The notes under the pieces were generated by a model. That model did no database searches. It had not been told where the DNA came from and worked only from the letters and a program-made list of their open reading frames with translations. Positions 43,258 through 52,615 of a DNA stretch of 64,000 bases are shown here, in pieces. The stretch comes from Viridibacillus sp050279675. GTDB lineage: Bacteria > Bacillota > Bacilli > Bacillales_A > Planococcaceae. The position numbers were made by a program, and so were the translations under genes. Position 1 is the first letter of the stretch; each line of letters begins with the position of its first letter. The stretch is from assembly GCF_050279675.1 (NCBI RefSeq), contig NZ_JBNNUK010000009.1, positions 95,408 to 159,407 of the forward strand, given 5' to 3'.

Positions 43258-45060
43258 ATGTTAAAACGTTCAATTAGCATGATGTTTGCTTTTGTTATGC
43301 TACTATCACTACTATCGCCGTTTACAGCTCAAGCTGAAAATAATACGGTAGTAAACAATGCATCTCAAACAACATCACCACAAGTAATCAAAGAAAAACT
43401 AGTGAACTCACTAGAAAAGGCAAAACAATATTATATTACTAACAACCAAACTATTAGTTCTAGGGTAATTAGTTCCCACAGTGGCTACTGGTCATTATCA
43501 GCAATGTATGCACTAGGTATGGATATTAAAAACTACAAGTGGGCAGAGGGCTCAGAAGTTACAAGTGAACAATCTTATTGGGTAAAACCTAAAACGGCTG
43601 CTTCAAGCACTTCAAATGAAGACGCAGGTACTATTATAGGTGCTTATATTCTTGGGTTAGATCCTACCAGCCTTGGACAACGCAATATTGTTGAAGATTT
43701 ACAAAATAAACAAAAAGCTGATGGTAGCTTTTTTACACCATATGGTGAATCTTGGGCATCAATTGCGCTAGGATTAGCAAATGCAGACTATGATAAAGCC
43801 AAACATTTAGAAGTAATTTTAAAGAAACAAAATAATTCAGGATTATTCTCTGGATTTGGTTCATCTGATGACTTAGATGTAACAGGCTGGAATTTAACGG
43901 CATTAACGCTATTAAATAATGCTGATAAGTCCAATGAAATAATTAACGAATCTATTAAAAAAGCAGTAGACGGTATTCATGCAAAATATCAAAAAGATGG
44001 TTTTGTTAATAATACGAACTCAATGGCAAGTATTATTATGGGACTAGCTTCAGCTGGAGAGGATTTAACAACGGACAAATGGAGCTATGAAAAAGACGGT
44101 AAAAAAGTTAACATTCTTGAAAAAATGATTGATGATTACCAATTAGAAGACGGATCATTTAAATGGATGATCAAAGATACTAAAACTAACTTAATGGCGA
44201 CTGAACAAGTAATCATTGCGTTAGCAGACGCATTGAATGGAAAATCAACATTTGCAAGATTAGCAGATGGGGAAATACCAAATACTAATCCACCAGTGGA
44301 AAATCCAGATACTGAAGGCCCAACAGAACTTACAGTGGGTACAATTTCAAACAAAACTACTTCTGTAACAGGAACAACAGAAGCAAATGCAACAGTCTCA
44401 ATATACAATGGAACTAAACTTCTAACATCAACAAAAGCTAGTAGTAAAGGAACTTACACGTTAAAGATTCCTGCACAAAAAGCGAATGTGAAATTAGTAG
44501 TAAAGACGACAGATGTAACCGGCAATGCTGGTGTAACAAAAACAATTACTGTATTAGATAAAATCGGCCCAACAAAACTTACAATAGGAACAATTTCAAA
44601 CAAAACAACTACTGTAAAAGGAACTACAGAAGCTAAAGCAACAGTTTCTATTTATAAAGGCTCAAAACTACTTACATCAACAAAAGCGAGTAGCAAAGGT
44701 AACTATAAGCTGAAGATTACAAAACAAAAAGAGAACGTAAAATTAGTTGTAAAAACGAAAGATACAGTAGGTAATAAAGGCGTATCAAAAACAATTATTG
44801 TAAAAGATAAAATTGCACCGAAAAAACCAACAGTATCTAAAATCACTTCGAAAACTACAAAAGTAAAAGGTAAAACTGAAGCAAAAGCAACAATTACAAT
44901 ATACAATAGTAAACACAAAAAAATTGGCTCAGCTAAAGCATCCAGCAAAGGTAATTTTAGTGTGAAAATCAAAAAACAAAAAGCAAATTCTAAGCTATCA
45001 ATTTACGCGAAGGATCCAGCAGGAAATAAAAGTAGCAAACTTAGCGTGAAAGTGAAGTAA
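43258..45060 (+). CDS. Secreted alpha-toroid plus Ig-repeat protein under B12 control (transcobalamin-like candidate)
   Basis: 600 residues. Signal peptide (SISMMFAFVMLLSLLSPFTA, cleavage at AQA near 25). Residues 35-345 form a prenyltransferase/terpenoid-cyclase-like alpha-alpha toroid with repeated helix pairs: SGYWSLSAMYALGMDI, AGTIIGAYILGLDP, GSFFTPYGESWASIALGLA, VTGWNLTALTLLNNAD, TNSMASIIMGLASAGED, MATEQVIIALADALNG. This is the fold of the cobalamin-binding alpha domain of transcobalamin/intrinsic factor. Three Ig-like repeats of about 75 residues follow (each with ISNKTT.V.G.TEA.ATVSIY and SKG.Y.LKI), very lysine-rich, probably wall-binding. No DUF4430 beta domain was seen. The B12 riboswitch is the only regulatory element. 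A surface B12-capture role is inference. Confidence 0.8.
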   Translation: MLKRSISMMFAFVMLLSLLSPFTAQAENNTVVNNASQTTSPQVIKEKLVNSLEKAKQYYITNNQTISSRVISSHSGYWSLSAMYALGMDIKNYKWAEGSEVTSEQSYWVKPKTAASSTSNEDAGTIIGAYILGLDPTSLGQRNIVEDLQNKQKADGSFFTPYGESWASIALGLANADYDKAKHLEVILKKQNNSGLFSGFGSSDDLDVTGWNLTALTLLNNADKSNEIINESIKKAVDGIHAKYQKDGFVNNTNSMASIIMGLASAGEDLTTDKWSYEKDGKKVNILEKMIDDYQLEDGSFKWMIKDTKTNLMATEQVIIALADALNGKSTFARLADGEIPNTNPPVENPDTEGPTELTVGTISNKTTSVTGTTEANATVSIYNGTKLLTSTKASSKGTYTLKIPAQKANVKLVVKTTDVTGNAGVTKTITVLDKIGPTKLTIGTISNKTTTVKGTTEAKATVSIYKGSKLLTSTKASSKGNYKLKITKQKENVKLVVKTKDTVGNKGVSKTIIVKDKIAPKKPTVSKITSKTTKVKGKTEAKATITIYNSKHKKIGSAKASSKGNFSVKIKKQKANSKLSIYAKDPAGNKSSKLSVKVK

Positions 45061-45066
45061 TGGTCA

Positions 45067-45130
45067 TATGAAAAAGGGCAGTCCAAAAAGTCGGTAAAAA
45101 CCGGCCTTTGAGGGCTACTCTTTTTCTTTT
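45067..45130 (+). terminator. Intrinsic terminator after toroid gene
   Basis: GGGCAGTCC pairs with GGGCTACTC-side bases, with an inner CGG/CCG stem, followed by TTTTTCTTTTT. Confidence 0.6.
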
Positions 45131-45196
45131 TATTTGGATCTGTCTAATTTGATTATTGTTTTGATCAAATGATAAACAAAACTTAAATCACCTAAA

Positions 45197-45460
45197 TTGG
45201 AAGGGTTTTGGAGATATTTACAGATAATTCACGTAGTGCAAAACCTTCAAGGAGTTGATTATTTAATTACTATTTTAGAAAACATAAAAGATTTAGCTTT
45301 TTTATTACTATTCATTTCGAGCGCTATTTATTGTAAGCAGCTTAAATTAACTAAGTGGAAAAGAAAACTTTCTAAAGGCGAGATGACAATGTATCTTATT
45401 ACTTCAATTGCACTACCTGTTTACGCAGCTATTTATATGCTTCTCCTTCTGGGAACATAA
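45197..45460 (+). CDS. Small two-helix membrane protein, unrecognised
   Basis: Up to 87 residues with two hydrophobic segments, DLAFLLLFISSAIYC and MYLITSIALPVYAAIYMLLLLG, separated by a basic loop (LTKWKRKLSKGE). The start is uncertain: TTG 45197 opens the frame, but no strong ribosome site precedes it, and a GTG about 40 bases further on is an alternative. I do not recognise the family. Located between the toroid gene and the patatin gene. Confidence 0.45.
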   Translation: MEGFWRYLQIIHVVQNLQGVDYLITILENIKDLAFLLLFISSAIYCKQLKLTKWKRKLSKGEMTMYLITSIALPVYAAIYMLLLLGT

Positions 45461-45601
45461 ATATGCTGTATTGTAATATATTATATTAGGCAATTACATA
45501 AATCAGAGGTTGAATACAAGTGTAATATACTGTTTACGCTTAATTCTAAGTGTAAGTGATATGATAAAATAATAATAGAAATATAGTGAAAGAGTGATTC
45601 A

Positions 45602-46459
45602 ATGCAGGTCAATGTGAAGGATACAAGTTTAGTGCTTGAAGGCGGGACATTCCGTACATTATTTACGTCAGGCGTACTCGATGCTTTTTTAGATGAAGAG
45701 ATAATGATGCCACATGTTGTCGGTATTTCAGCAGGGGCTATTAATGCCTGTTCATATGTGTCGGAGCAAAAAGAGCGTTCACTTCGCGTTCTTGTTAATT
45801 ATCGTCATGACAAACGCTATATAGGCATTCGGAATTTTTGGCGAGAAAGAAGTTTATTTGGATTAGACTTTGCTTACAATATAATTCCAAATGAGCTAGA
45901 TAAATTTGACTGGGATAGATTCCAACAATTCGAGGGAACAGTAAAATTTGGTGTTACAAATGCGTATACAGGGGCAATAGAGTATATGGACGCACTTGAT
46001 ATGGATAAGGAATGTACGTTATTGCGCGCTACGTGTGCAATTCCAGTATTGTTCCCAGAGATTAAGATAAATGGTACTCCATACTATGATGGGGGATTAG
46101 CAGATCCAATTCCTATTCAGTATTTAGTAGACGAAGGTTTTGAAAAGCATGTACTAGTGTTAACCCGACCAAAAGGCTATCGAAAAGTAATAGATCGCCA
46201 AAGTAAATTAGTTATGAAGCTCCTTCGTAGACGATATCCCAATTTAGTGAAAAGCATGGAACAACGTGTGGAGCATTACAATACCTCGCTCGATTATTGC
46301 GAACGCTTGGAAAAAGAGGGAAGAGCCTTTATTTTTAGGCCAGATGAACCGTTAAATAGCTTTGAAAAAGATTTAACCCAAATGCGAGCAAATTATGATA
46401 TGGGCTATAAGATAGCCGCAAAACAAATGGATGAATTAAAGGCTTTTTTAAATATATAA
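45602..46459 (+). CDS. Patatin-like phospholipase
   Basis: Cytoplasmic serine lipid hydrolase, 285 residues, RssA/YjjU-like. Oxyanion loop LVLEGGTFRTLFTSGVLD, nucleophile elbow GISAGAINA (GxSxG), and catalytic Asp in YYDGGLADPIPI (DGG/A). The C-terminal half has the YjjU-type LTRPKGYRK and YNTSLDYCERLEKEGRAFIF, here in parts. GAAAGAGTG before the ATG. Substrate is probably a phospholipid or acyl ester; not determinable from sequence. Single-gene unit. Confidence 0.9.
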   Translation: MQVNVKDTSLVLEGGTFRTLFTSGVLDAFLDEEIMMPHVVGISAGAINACSYVSEQKERSLRVLVNYRHDKRYIGIRNFWRERSLFGLDFAYNIIPNELDKFDWDRFQQFEGTVKFGVTNAYTGAIEYMDALDMDKECTLLRATCAIPVLFPEIKINGTPYYDGGLADPIPIQYLVDEGFEKHVLVLTRPKGYRKVIDRQSKLVMKLLRRRYPNLVKSMEQRVEHYNTSLDYCERLEKEGRAFIFRPDEPLNSFEKDLTQMRANYDMGYKIAAKQMDELKAFLNI

Positions 46460-46465
46460 AGCTGC

Positions 46466-46502
46466 AAAAACAGATTCTCAGGCGCGAGAGTCTGTTTTTG
46501 AT
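46466..46502 (+). terminator. Intrinsic terminator after patatin gene
   Basis: AAAAACAGATTCTC pairs with GAGAGTCTGTTTTT. Confidence 0.8.
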
Positions 46503-46620
46503 TTATTAGAAAGAAGTATTAAGAGCCTAAAGTATAGTTGACTGGGCGTATAAATCATCAAGTATGAGTATATGAAGTATTGGAAAAAACATAAAACATT
46601 TGGAGTAATTTGTATTTATT

Positions 46621-47712
46621 CTACTTTTTTTCTTCCGTCAATACAAACTTGATTCCAGCCATTTCTACCCCATTAATAACAATGGCTATTCGATGTTCTC
46701 CTGGATAGTGTTTTCTAGTAGACAACTGTTTAAAAGAATGACTTCTAGCATAAGTATATTCTCCAGGTAGATACGTATTTTCTGTTATCTTAAAGAGCTT
46801 TCTACGTGTTATACCATTTGCTTTCATAAAATCAATGCCATACTCGATCCGAAGTTTTGCTGCATCTGTAGTGGGGTTTTTAAAAGTGAACTTAAATGTG
46901 AACGATTCACCAATAGCTAGTTGATCTGTTGAAAGTTTCAATTCTTCTAATTCAACAATAGGATTGTTATGGAAGCCGAATAATGCAAGTGTAGTCGGAT
47001 CTGCTTGTCTAAGCAGGGTTCTACAAGCATGTTTGATAATCCAATCTGTTTTAGGGTTATGACCCATCCAATTCTTACCTAAAGACTTCACTAGTTCAGG
47101 ATGATCCTTTGTTATATCATTTAAATTATTTGCCACACTTTTACGGACATATTCACTTTCATCTGCCTTTAATAACTCTAAAATAGGAATAATTGGTGTA
47201 GGGTCTTTTTTAAACACCGTCAAAGCAGTACCCCATGGAAGGCGCGGTCGACACCCTTCACTCGCCAATCTACGCACATGCTCATTTTCATCTCTTGCCC
47301 ATTCTTCTATAATGGACATCATTTTCTTCGGATCTTTTTCAATAAATGGGCGTACAGCAAATTCGGAGCTGGACGTAAGTGTAAAGAGTTTTAAAGCTTC
47401 AATAGAAGTCTCCCAATCTGATAAACCATAAGCCTCTATAAAATCAGGGAAAAATAAGTACTCAAAACCTTTGCAATCAGGAACAAGTTTACTTAATACA
47501 ACGATGGCATCCGGATAAGAAGTAGGTAAGGTAGCTCTTAGTGTATAAGTAATATGTCGAGTTCGTTGTTTTAACTCACGTTGTTCCCATTCTTCATCAA
47601 ATAATAGAGTCATGAACTGCTGTTCGTTAAATGCTGGATAGACGCTTGTTACCTTCTTACAAAATTGTTCAAAAAACGCTTTATTATAAACATCTTTTCG
47701 TAGTTCTGCCAT
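46621..47712 (-). CDS. AlkC-like HEAT-repeat DNA glycosylase with Ig-like domain
   Basis: DNA alkylation-repair protein, 363 residues. HEAT-like helical repeats run from about residue 10 to 235: YPAFNEQQFMTLLFDEEW, ELKQRTRHITYTLRATLP, SIIEEWARDENEHVRRLASEG, RPRLPWGTALTVFKKDPTPI, ESEYVRKSVANNLNDITKDHP and WIIKHACRTLLRQ. After a short linker a beta-rich domain follows (SIGESFTF-like AIGESFTFKFTFKNPTTDAA, HRIAIVINGVEMAGIKF), matching the Ig-like domain of the longer AlkC subgroup. Such enzymes excise N3-methyladenine-type lesions without base flipping. AAAGGAG before the ATG. Specificity is inferred from the family. Confidence 0.8.
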   Translation of the reverse strand: MAELRKDVYNKAFFEQFCKKVTSVYPAFNEQQFMTLLFDEEWEQRELKQRTRHITYTLRATLPTSYPDAIVVLSKLVPDCKGFEYLFFPDFIEAYGLSDWETSIEALKLFTLTSSSEFAVRPFIEKDPKKMMSIIEEWARDENEHVRRLASEGCRPRLPWGTALTVFKKDPTPIIPILELLKADESEYVRKSVANNLNDITKDHPELVKSLGKNWMGHNPKTDWIIKHACRTLLRQADPTTLALFGFHNNPIVELEELKLSTDQLAIGESFTFKFTFKNPTTDAAKLRIEYGIDFMKANGITRRKLFKITENTYLPGEYTYARSHSFKQLSTRKHYPGEHRIAIVINGVEMAGIKFVLTEEKK

Positions 47713-47845
47713 AATTCTTTTTACTCCTTTAAAAAAGATAATACATTCTATAAAAAAATAAACTACTTATTCATTACTGAATTAGAAGTTTAAGTATACC
47801 TTACTTTGAAAAGTGGTATAAAGTAGTGGTTCCTTTAATAATAGA

Positions 47846-49264
47846 TCACTCGTACTGCCTAATCTGATTTCGTCCATTTTCTTTTGCATTATATAAAGCG
47901 ATATCAGCATTTTTGAAGATCTCGTGGAAAGAATTTATTTCGCCTTTGCTGTTTGTTGCCATGCCCATGCTGACTGTAATTGTTAGTAGAGTATCTTCTA
48001 TAGGAATCTTCATTGCAGCCAATGAATGATTAAGAGTATTTGCAAATTCCATTACCTCAGTTGATGTTAGGTGACGGATTAAAATAACAAATTCATCACC
48101 ACCAAAACGAGCTGCGAAGGTTGTTTCTAGATTGGACAATTCTTTGCAAGTATTTGCGACTAACTTGATGACATCATCGCCAATTAAATGGCCATATTGA
48201 TCGTTAATTGATTTAAATTTATCGATATCAAATACTATACAAGTAACATTCGATTTTTCATTTGCTGCTTCTAGTAACCACTTTTTTGCTACATTTTCTA
48301 AATGATAACGATTATAAATATTCGTTAAGCCATCTAAGTTTGACCGTTCTTGAATAGCTGCCACACGATGTTGAATTTCTAGCTTAAGGGTTGTTTTATA
48401 AATAGCAGCTTGTTTAAGTTCTTGTAAAATATCAACGTATTCTTTGTAATAATAATAACCGTCTTTAAAGTGATTTAACCGTTCACAAAGCGCTATTAAC
48501 AGCGAGATAATTCTAATTTTTTCGGCTAAATTCCCTGCTTTTGACGTTAGTTTTTTGCAAGTATTTGCTGCTTTGTAACTTACTTCGAATTGACCTTTCA
48601 AATAATACAACTCTCCGACATATTGATAATAAAGGATTTGCCACTTGATAGAGTTTGAATCATCCAAACAAGCAGATAATGTACTTAAATACTTGGTAGC
48701 ATCATTTAGTAGATTAAGTTTTAACGAAGCCTCAACAAGGTTACATAATGCCTGGAACGTAAGCTGAGGAATATCGGCATGTTTTGATAATGCTAAATCC
48801 AACCCTTGCAAAGCATATTCATGTGCTTCGTCAAATTTTTGCTCCGCAATCGCTACCTTGCTTAAATTACAAAAACAATTGCTCATCATATCAGTAGCAT
48901 AAAGTTTTTTAGCGAGGTCCATATTTAAAATTATTGTTTCTCTTGCTTTTTCCCAGTTTTCATTATATTCATAAAGAAAAAATAGAAAAAGATAAAGGTT
49001 CTCTTTTTCTTGATCACTTAGATCCTCTTTATTTTGTTGACAGTACTCATCGTATAAAAAGGTATAGTGGAATGCGTTTTTTAAATCAGCTAATGCATGG
49101 TATGAAATTGCAAGGTACATATAGCCATAACGAATACTAATCCTATCTTGTTGTAACATAGCTTTTTCAACTAGCTCATGCCCAAATATAATAGTCTCTT
49201 GGAGGTTTCCTGATAAATAAGTAGCGTGCGTTGTATTTTTTAATTCATCAATTGTTAACAGCAT
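47846..49264 (-). CDS. TPR-containing diguanylate cyclase
   Basis: 472 residues, cytoplasmic. The first 290 residues are TPR-like helical repeats (YGYMYLAISYHALADLKNAF, NCFCNLSKVAIAEQKFDEAH, YVGELYYLKGQFEVSYKA), followed by a short coiled coil and a GGDEF domain starting DGLTNIYNRYHLENV, with an intact active site in ARFGGDEFVILIRHL and IALYNAKENGRNQI at the end. No EAL domain. Likely makes c-di-GMP in response to a protein or peptide ligand bound by the TPR array. ATG at 49264, preceded by AAGGTGG. Confidence 0.9.
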   Translation of the reverse strand: MLLTIDELKNTTHATYLSGNLQETIIFGHELVEKAMLQQDRISIRYGYMYLAISYHALADLKNAFHYTFLYDEYCQQNKEDLSDQEKENLYLFLFFLYEYNENWEKARETIILNMDLAKKLYATDMMSNCFCNLSKVAIAEQKFDEAHEYALQGLDLALSKHADIPQLTFQALCNLVEASLKLNLLNDATKYLSTLSACLDDSNSIKWQILYYQYVGELYYLKGQFEVSYKAANTCKKLTSKAGNLAEKIRIISLLIALCERLNHFKDGYYYYKEYVDILQELKQAAIYKTTLKLEIQHRVAAIQERSNLDGLTNIYNRYHLENVAKKWLLEAANEKSNVTCIVFDIDKFKSINDQYGHLIGDDVIKLVANTCKELSNLETTFAARFGGDEFVILIRHLTSTEVMEFANTLNHSLAAMKIPIEDTLLTITVSMGMATNSKGEINSFHEIFKNADIALYNAKENGRNQIRQYE

Positions 49265-49509
49265 TTACACAGCCACCTTTATATTAATTCATTATAAAAA
49301 TAGAACAAGGGCCAGGGGGGAAAGTACTTAAGAACTATTTTAACCTAGATGTTTACGAAATGTCAGCTAATACCGAAAAAATTGTAACAAATAGGAAAAG
49401 TTGATAAGTGAGTAATGATTGAATAGTTATCATGTTAATGGGAATATACTGTCAAATAGGAAGTTTTTACAATTGATATAGTTTTACATATATAAAGGAG
49501 TGCGTTTAT

Positions 49510-51492
49510 ATGGATAAACTAGCTGGTCAATCTTTTCATACGGTACAGCACAATATTGAAAAAATGAAGGAGCTTTTTCCGGAAATTTGTACAGAAAACA
49601 AAATAGATTTTGCAAAGCTTCAATTGATACTAGGTGAACAGTTAGAAACTGAAAAAGAACGGTTTGATTTTACATGGAATGGTAAAACAGCGGCGATACA
49701 ATCAGCCCAAAAGCAAACGACAGGAACCTTAAGACCTGATATAGCAGGGAGTTTAGATTGGGAAACAACGAAAAACCTTTATATTGAGGGTGATAACTTA
49801 GAGGTATTGCGAGTACTTCAAAATAGTTATCATAATCGAGTAAAGCTTATCTATATTGATCCACCTTACAATACTGGAAATAATTTTGTTTATAAAGACA
49901 ACTACCGTGACAAGATGAAAAACTATAAAGAACATACGAATGAAAGTTTAGAATTGAATGCAGTGACTAGCGGAAGAGTTCATACAGAATGGTTAAATAT
50001 GATGTATCCTAGATTGAAAATCGCCCGTAACTTATTGTCAGATGAAGGGGTAATCTTTATCTCCATCGACGATAATGAAGTGGATAATTTAAAACGTATT
50101 TGCAATGAGATATTTGGGGAAGAGAATTTTGTCACGAACATCGTAGTCAAAATGTCTGAACCAACAGGTGTAAAAATGACGCATGTTAGAAGAAAAATTC
50201 CTAAATTAAAGGAATATGTACTTTGCTATAAAAAAAGAGATGCTACATTTGAAAAAATAAGAATCCCTAAAAGTACATGGGATAATGAATATAAAACAAT
50301 TCTCACAAATATTAATAAAAAAGAAATAGAAGAATTAAAAGAGATTCGTGATAATGAAGATCGAACGATAGAGGACATTAAAAGAAGTGATGTCATTTTA
50401 GCAAACATTCAATTGGTCCCTGTTTTTGAATTTGCAAAAAGGAACAACATTGAAAAAAAAGATTTTGAAGGATTCTTGTTTTCTAATGCTTGGAGAATAA
50501 TTAGAACCGTTTCAGTAGCGGCTAGTGTCAAAGCTATTGCTGATGAAAAGAGAAAAACAAATCAAAATCAAGCATTTGTTATGACCACGCCAAATAACAA
50601 GCTGTATTTTATTAATAATCACTATAATACAGCTGTGGATTCACCACGTATTAAAATACTTTTTGCTGATGATTATTTGACCATACATCCATGTGATTTC
50701 TGGGCAGATATTAAAACAACCGGTTTAGATAAAGAGGGATTTGTGGATTATCGAAATGGTAAAAAACCTTTAAAATTAGTAAAAAGATTATTAAGTATGG
50801 TCGCTTTAAAAGACGATGATATAGTGATGGATTTTTTCTCTGGATCAGGGACGTTTGGCGAAGCGACTGTTCGATACAATATTGAAAGTAATCTATCACT
50901 CCGTTATATACTTGTGCAAATTAATGAAAACCTTGAGCAAATACAAGAGAAATTATCAAATGAAGCTAAAAAAGATACAAAGAAACTAATTGATTATTTA
51001 AAAAGTGTTGGTAGAAAGCCGTTATTATCAGAACTTGGAAAAGAGCGTTTGGTATGTATGAAAAGGGAGGTACAACATTCCACACACCATGATTTAGGTT
51101 TTAAAAATTTCAAACTAGATACGACGAATTTAAAAATATGGGAAGAATACCTATCAAATGTAGAACAGATGCCTTTAAATTTAGCTCAACCTGTGAAACA
51201 GGGAAGAAGTAAAGAGGACGTATTATTTGAAATACTTCTCAAGCAAGGAATAGATATAGCACTACCAATTGAACGATTCATACTAGGGGGATGTACCGTT
51301 TTTTCAGTCAATGGAGGTACAGTATTCATCTGTCTTGAAGAGGACCTATCACTAGACCAAATTAATATCTTAGCAAGTAAAAAACCTAGTCGTATGATAT
51401 TCTACGAAGATTGTTTTTATAATGAATCAATACGCAACAAGGCACAGCAAATATTAAAGCGAAATGGTGTAGAAGAAGTTCTATTAATATAG
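49510..51492 (+). CDS. Type III-like DNA methyltransferase (Mod), orphan
   Basis: 660-residue site-specific N6-adenine (beta-class) DNA methyltransferase. N-terminal LYIEGDNLEVLRVLQNSYHN, catalytic motif IV LIYIDPPYNTGNNFVYKDNY, FISIDDNEVDNL, and SAM motif I near the C-terminal side, IVMDFFSGSGTFGEATVRY, so DPPY precedes FxGxG. Residues about 210-380 form the variable target-recognition region. The typical partner Res subunit is absent: the following ORFs are a 51-residue membrane protein and a broken GNAT. It may protect or mark DNA without restriction. AAAGGAG before the ATG. Confidence 0.88.
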   Translation: MDKLAGQSFHTVQHNIEKMKELFPEICTENKIDFAKLQLILGEQLETEKERFDFTWNGKTAAIQSAQKQTTGTLRPDIAGSLDWETTKNLYIEGDNLEVLRVLQNSYHNRVKLIYIDPPYNTGNNFVYKDNYRDKMKNYKEHTNESLELNAVTSGRVHTEWLNMMYPRLKIARNLLSDEGVIFISIDDNEVDNLKRICNEIFGEENFVTNIVVKMSEPTGVKMTHVRRKIPKLKEYVLCYKKRDATFEKIRIPKSTWDNEYKTILTNINKKEIEELKEIRDNEDRTIEDIKRSDVILANIQLVPVFEFAKRNNIEKKDFEGFLFSNAWRIIRTVSVAASVKAIADEKRKTNQNQAFVMTTPNNKLYFINNHYNTAVDSPRIKILFADDYLTIHPCDFWADIKTTGLDKEGFVDYRNGKKPLKLVKRLLSMVALKDDDIVMDFFSGSGTFGEATVRYNIESNLSLRYILVQINENLEQIQEKLSNEAKKDTKKLIDYLKSVGRKPLLSELGKERLVCMKREVQHSTHHDLGFKNFKLDTTNLKIWEEYLSNVEQMPLNLAQPVKQGRSKEDVLFEILLKQGIDIALPIERFILGGCTVFSVNGGTVFICLEEDLSLDQINILASKKPSRMIFYEDCFYNESIRNKAQQILKRNGVEEVLLI

Positions 51493-51568
51493 TTAGGTGT
51501 TAATCTGAAACCAACAATCCCCTTTATCCGTATAAATAGTAATTAAAAATTGAAAGCCGGGATAAATA

Positions 51569-51724
51569 ATGGATAATCAATATGTAGTCAGTTGGGGTAC
51601 TCTTATGCTCATAAATGCAGGTATTGCGCAGGGAAAGAATCGTTCAGGATTCAACTGGTTTCTACTATCTTTAATTTTAGGGCCGATAGCTACTCTTGCA
51701 TTAGTTCTTGTTGATAAAAAATAA
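51569..51724 (+). CDS. Small membrane protein (51 residues)
   Basis: Starts MDNQYVVSWGTLMLINAG, then QGKNRSGFNWFLLSLILGPI and a hydrophobic end closed by DKK. The GKNRS..W(F/W)LLSL..GP(I/L)A pattern is common in small one- or two-helix membrane proteins of many bacteria. GCCGGGATAA lies before the ATG but is a weak ribosome site. Function unknown. A terminator follows at 51804. Confidence 0.55.
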   Translation: MDNQYVVSWGTLMLINAGIAQGKNRSGFNWFLLSLILGPIATLALVLVDKK

Positions 51725-51803
51725 AAGAACAAATGAACAGAATAGTTAATGTAAATGAAGTTGAATCAGTAGATTGCTTGTTTAACATGTTGTAGATTTT
51801 TTT

Positions 51804-51842
51804 AAAAGTACATCACAATCGTAGTTGTGCTGTACTTTTTTG
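51804..51842 (+). terminator. Intrinsic terminator
   Basis: AAAAGTACATCACAA pairs with TTGTGCTGTACTTTT; T-run follows. Confidence 0.85.
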
Positions 51843-51956
51843 TATTCTAAAAAGCTATCAATGAATATAAAATTGGAAAATTAAAACTAATCTCTATGTT
51901 AAAATACAAAAAGTAATACTTGGAAAATAAATAATAGAATATAGGAGGATAAATAG

Positions 51957-52463
51957 GTGAGTGAACTAGTTATACAGCCTTTTGAAGAAAGTGATTTTAC
52001 AGCTATCAGTAAATACTGTTTACCTGAAGAGCAAGCAATTTATACTTCGTTACCTATTAACGTAATTGCTGCTTCTAAGAAAGATCAATATAATCAGCCA
52101 TTCGTTGTAATTTATGATGGGAATTTGATGGGCTGCTTTGCCCTATATACTAATAATAGGGGAAATATATATACAAATAATGAGAATAGTATTATTTTTA
52201 AATCGTTCTCCATTGATTCACGCTTCCAGAGAAATGGATTTGCTCTTACGGTGTTAAAATTATTGCCGAAAATAATAAAGCAACACTTCCCTGAAAAGAA
52301 TGAGATTATTTTAACTGTTCATCATACGAATATTGCAGCAATTAATTTATACATAAAAGCTGGATTTAAATAACAAGAATTAAGGTTGGAGGGTGATTAC
52401 GGAGAGGAAATAATATTTCTTTTTGATTTGGCTGTTGAAAATAGTAAGAAACCTTATGTCTAG
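51957..52463 (+). pseudogene. GNAT acetyltransferase with premature TAA
   Basis: GTG start after AGGAGG. The frame codes for a GNAT protein: IQPFEESDFTAISKYCLPEE, FVVIYDGNLMGCFALYT, FKSFSIDSRFQRNGFALTVL (acetyl-CoA motif A), LTVHHTNIAAINLYIKAGF (motif B). TAA at 52371-52373 stops it right after AGFK, but the same frame continues QELRLEGDYGEEIIFLFDLA to TAG at 52461-52463, which is the expected last beta strand of the family. The truncated 138-residue form might retain the fold, but loss of the final strand makes inactivity likely. Confidence 0.65.
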
Positions 52464-52503
52464 AAAGTACTTATAGATTCAAATAATGAAAGCTTTAATA
52501 AAA

Positions 52504-52541
52504 AAGGATGGATAAAGGTTCTTTGCTTTATCTATCCTTTC
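52504..52541. terminator. Bidirectional terminator between GNAT remnant and ABC importer
   Basis: AAAGGATGGATAAAG faces CTTTATCTATCCTTT with one bulge; A/T tracts on both sides. Confidence 0.65.
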
Positions 52542-52615
52542 ATTACTCTTAGTTTAAATTACAATTTTACTTTGTGTATCAAAACAATAACATAAGTTTT
52601 TAACTTTTATTGATA

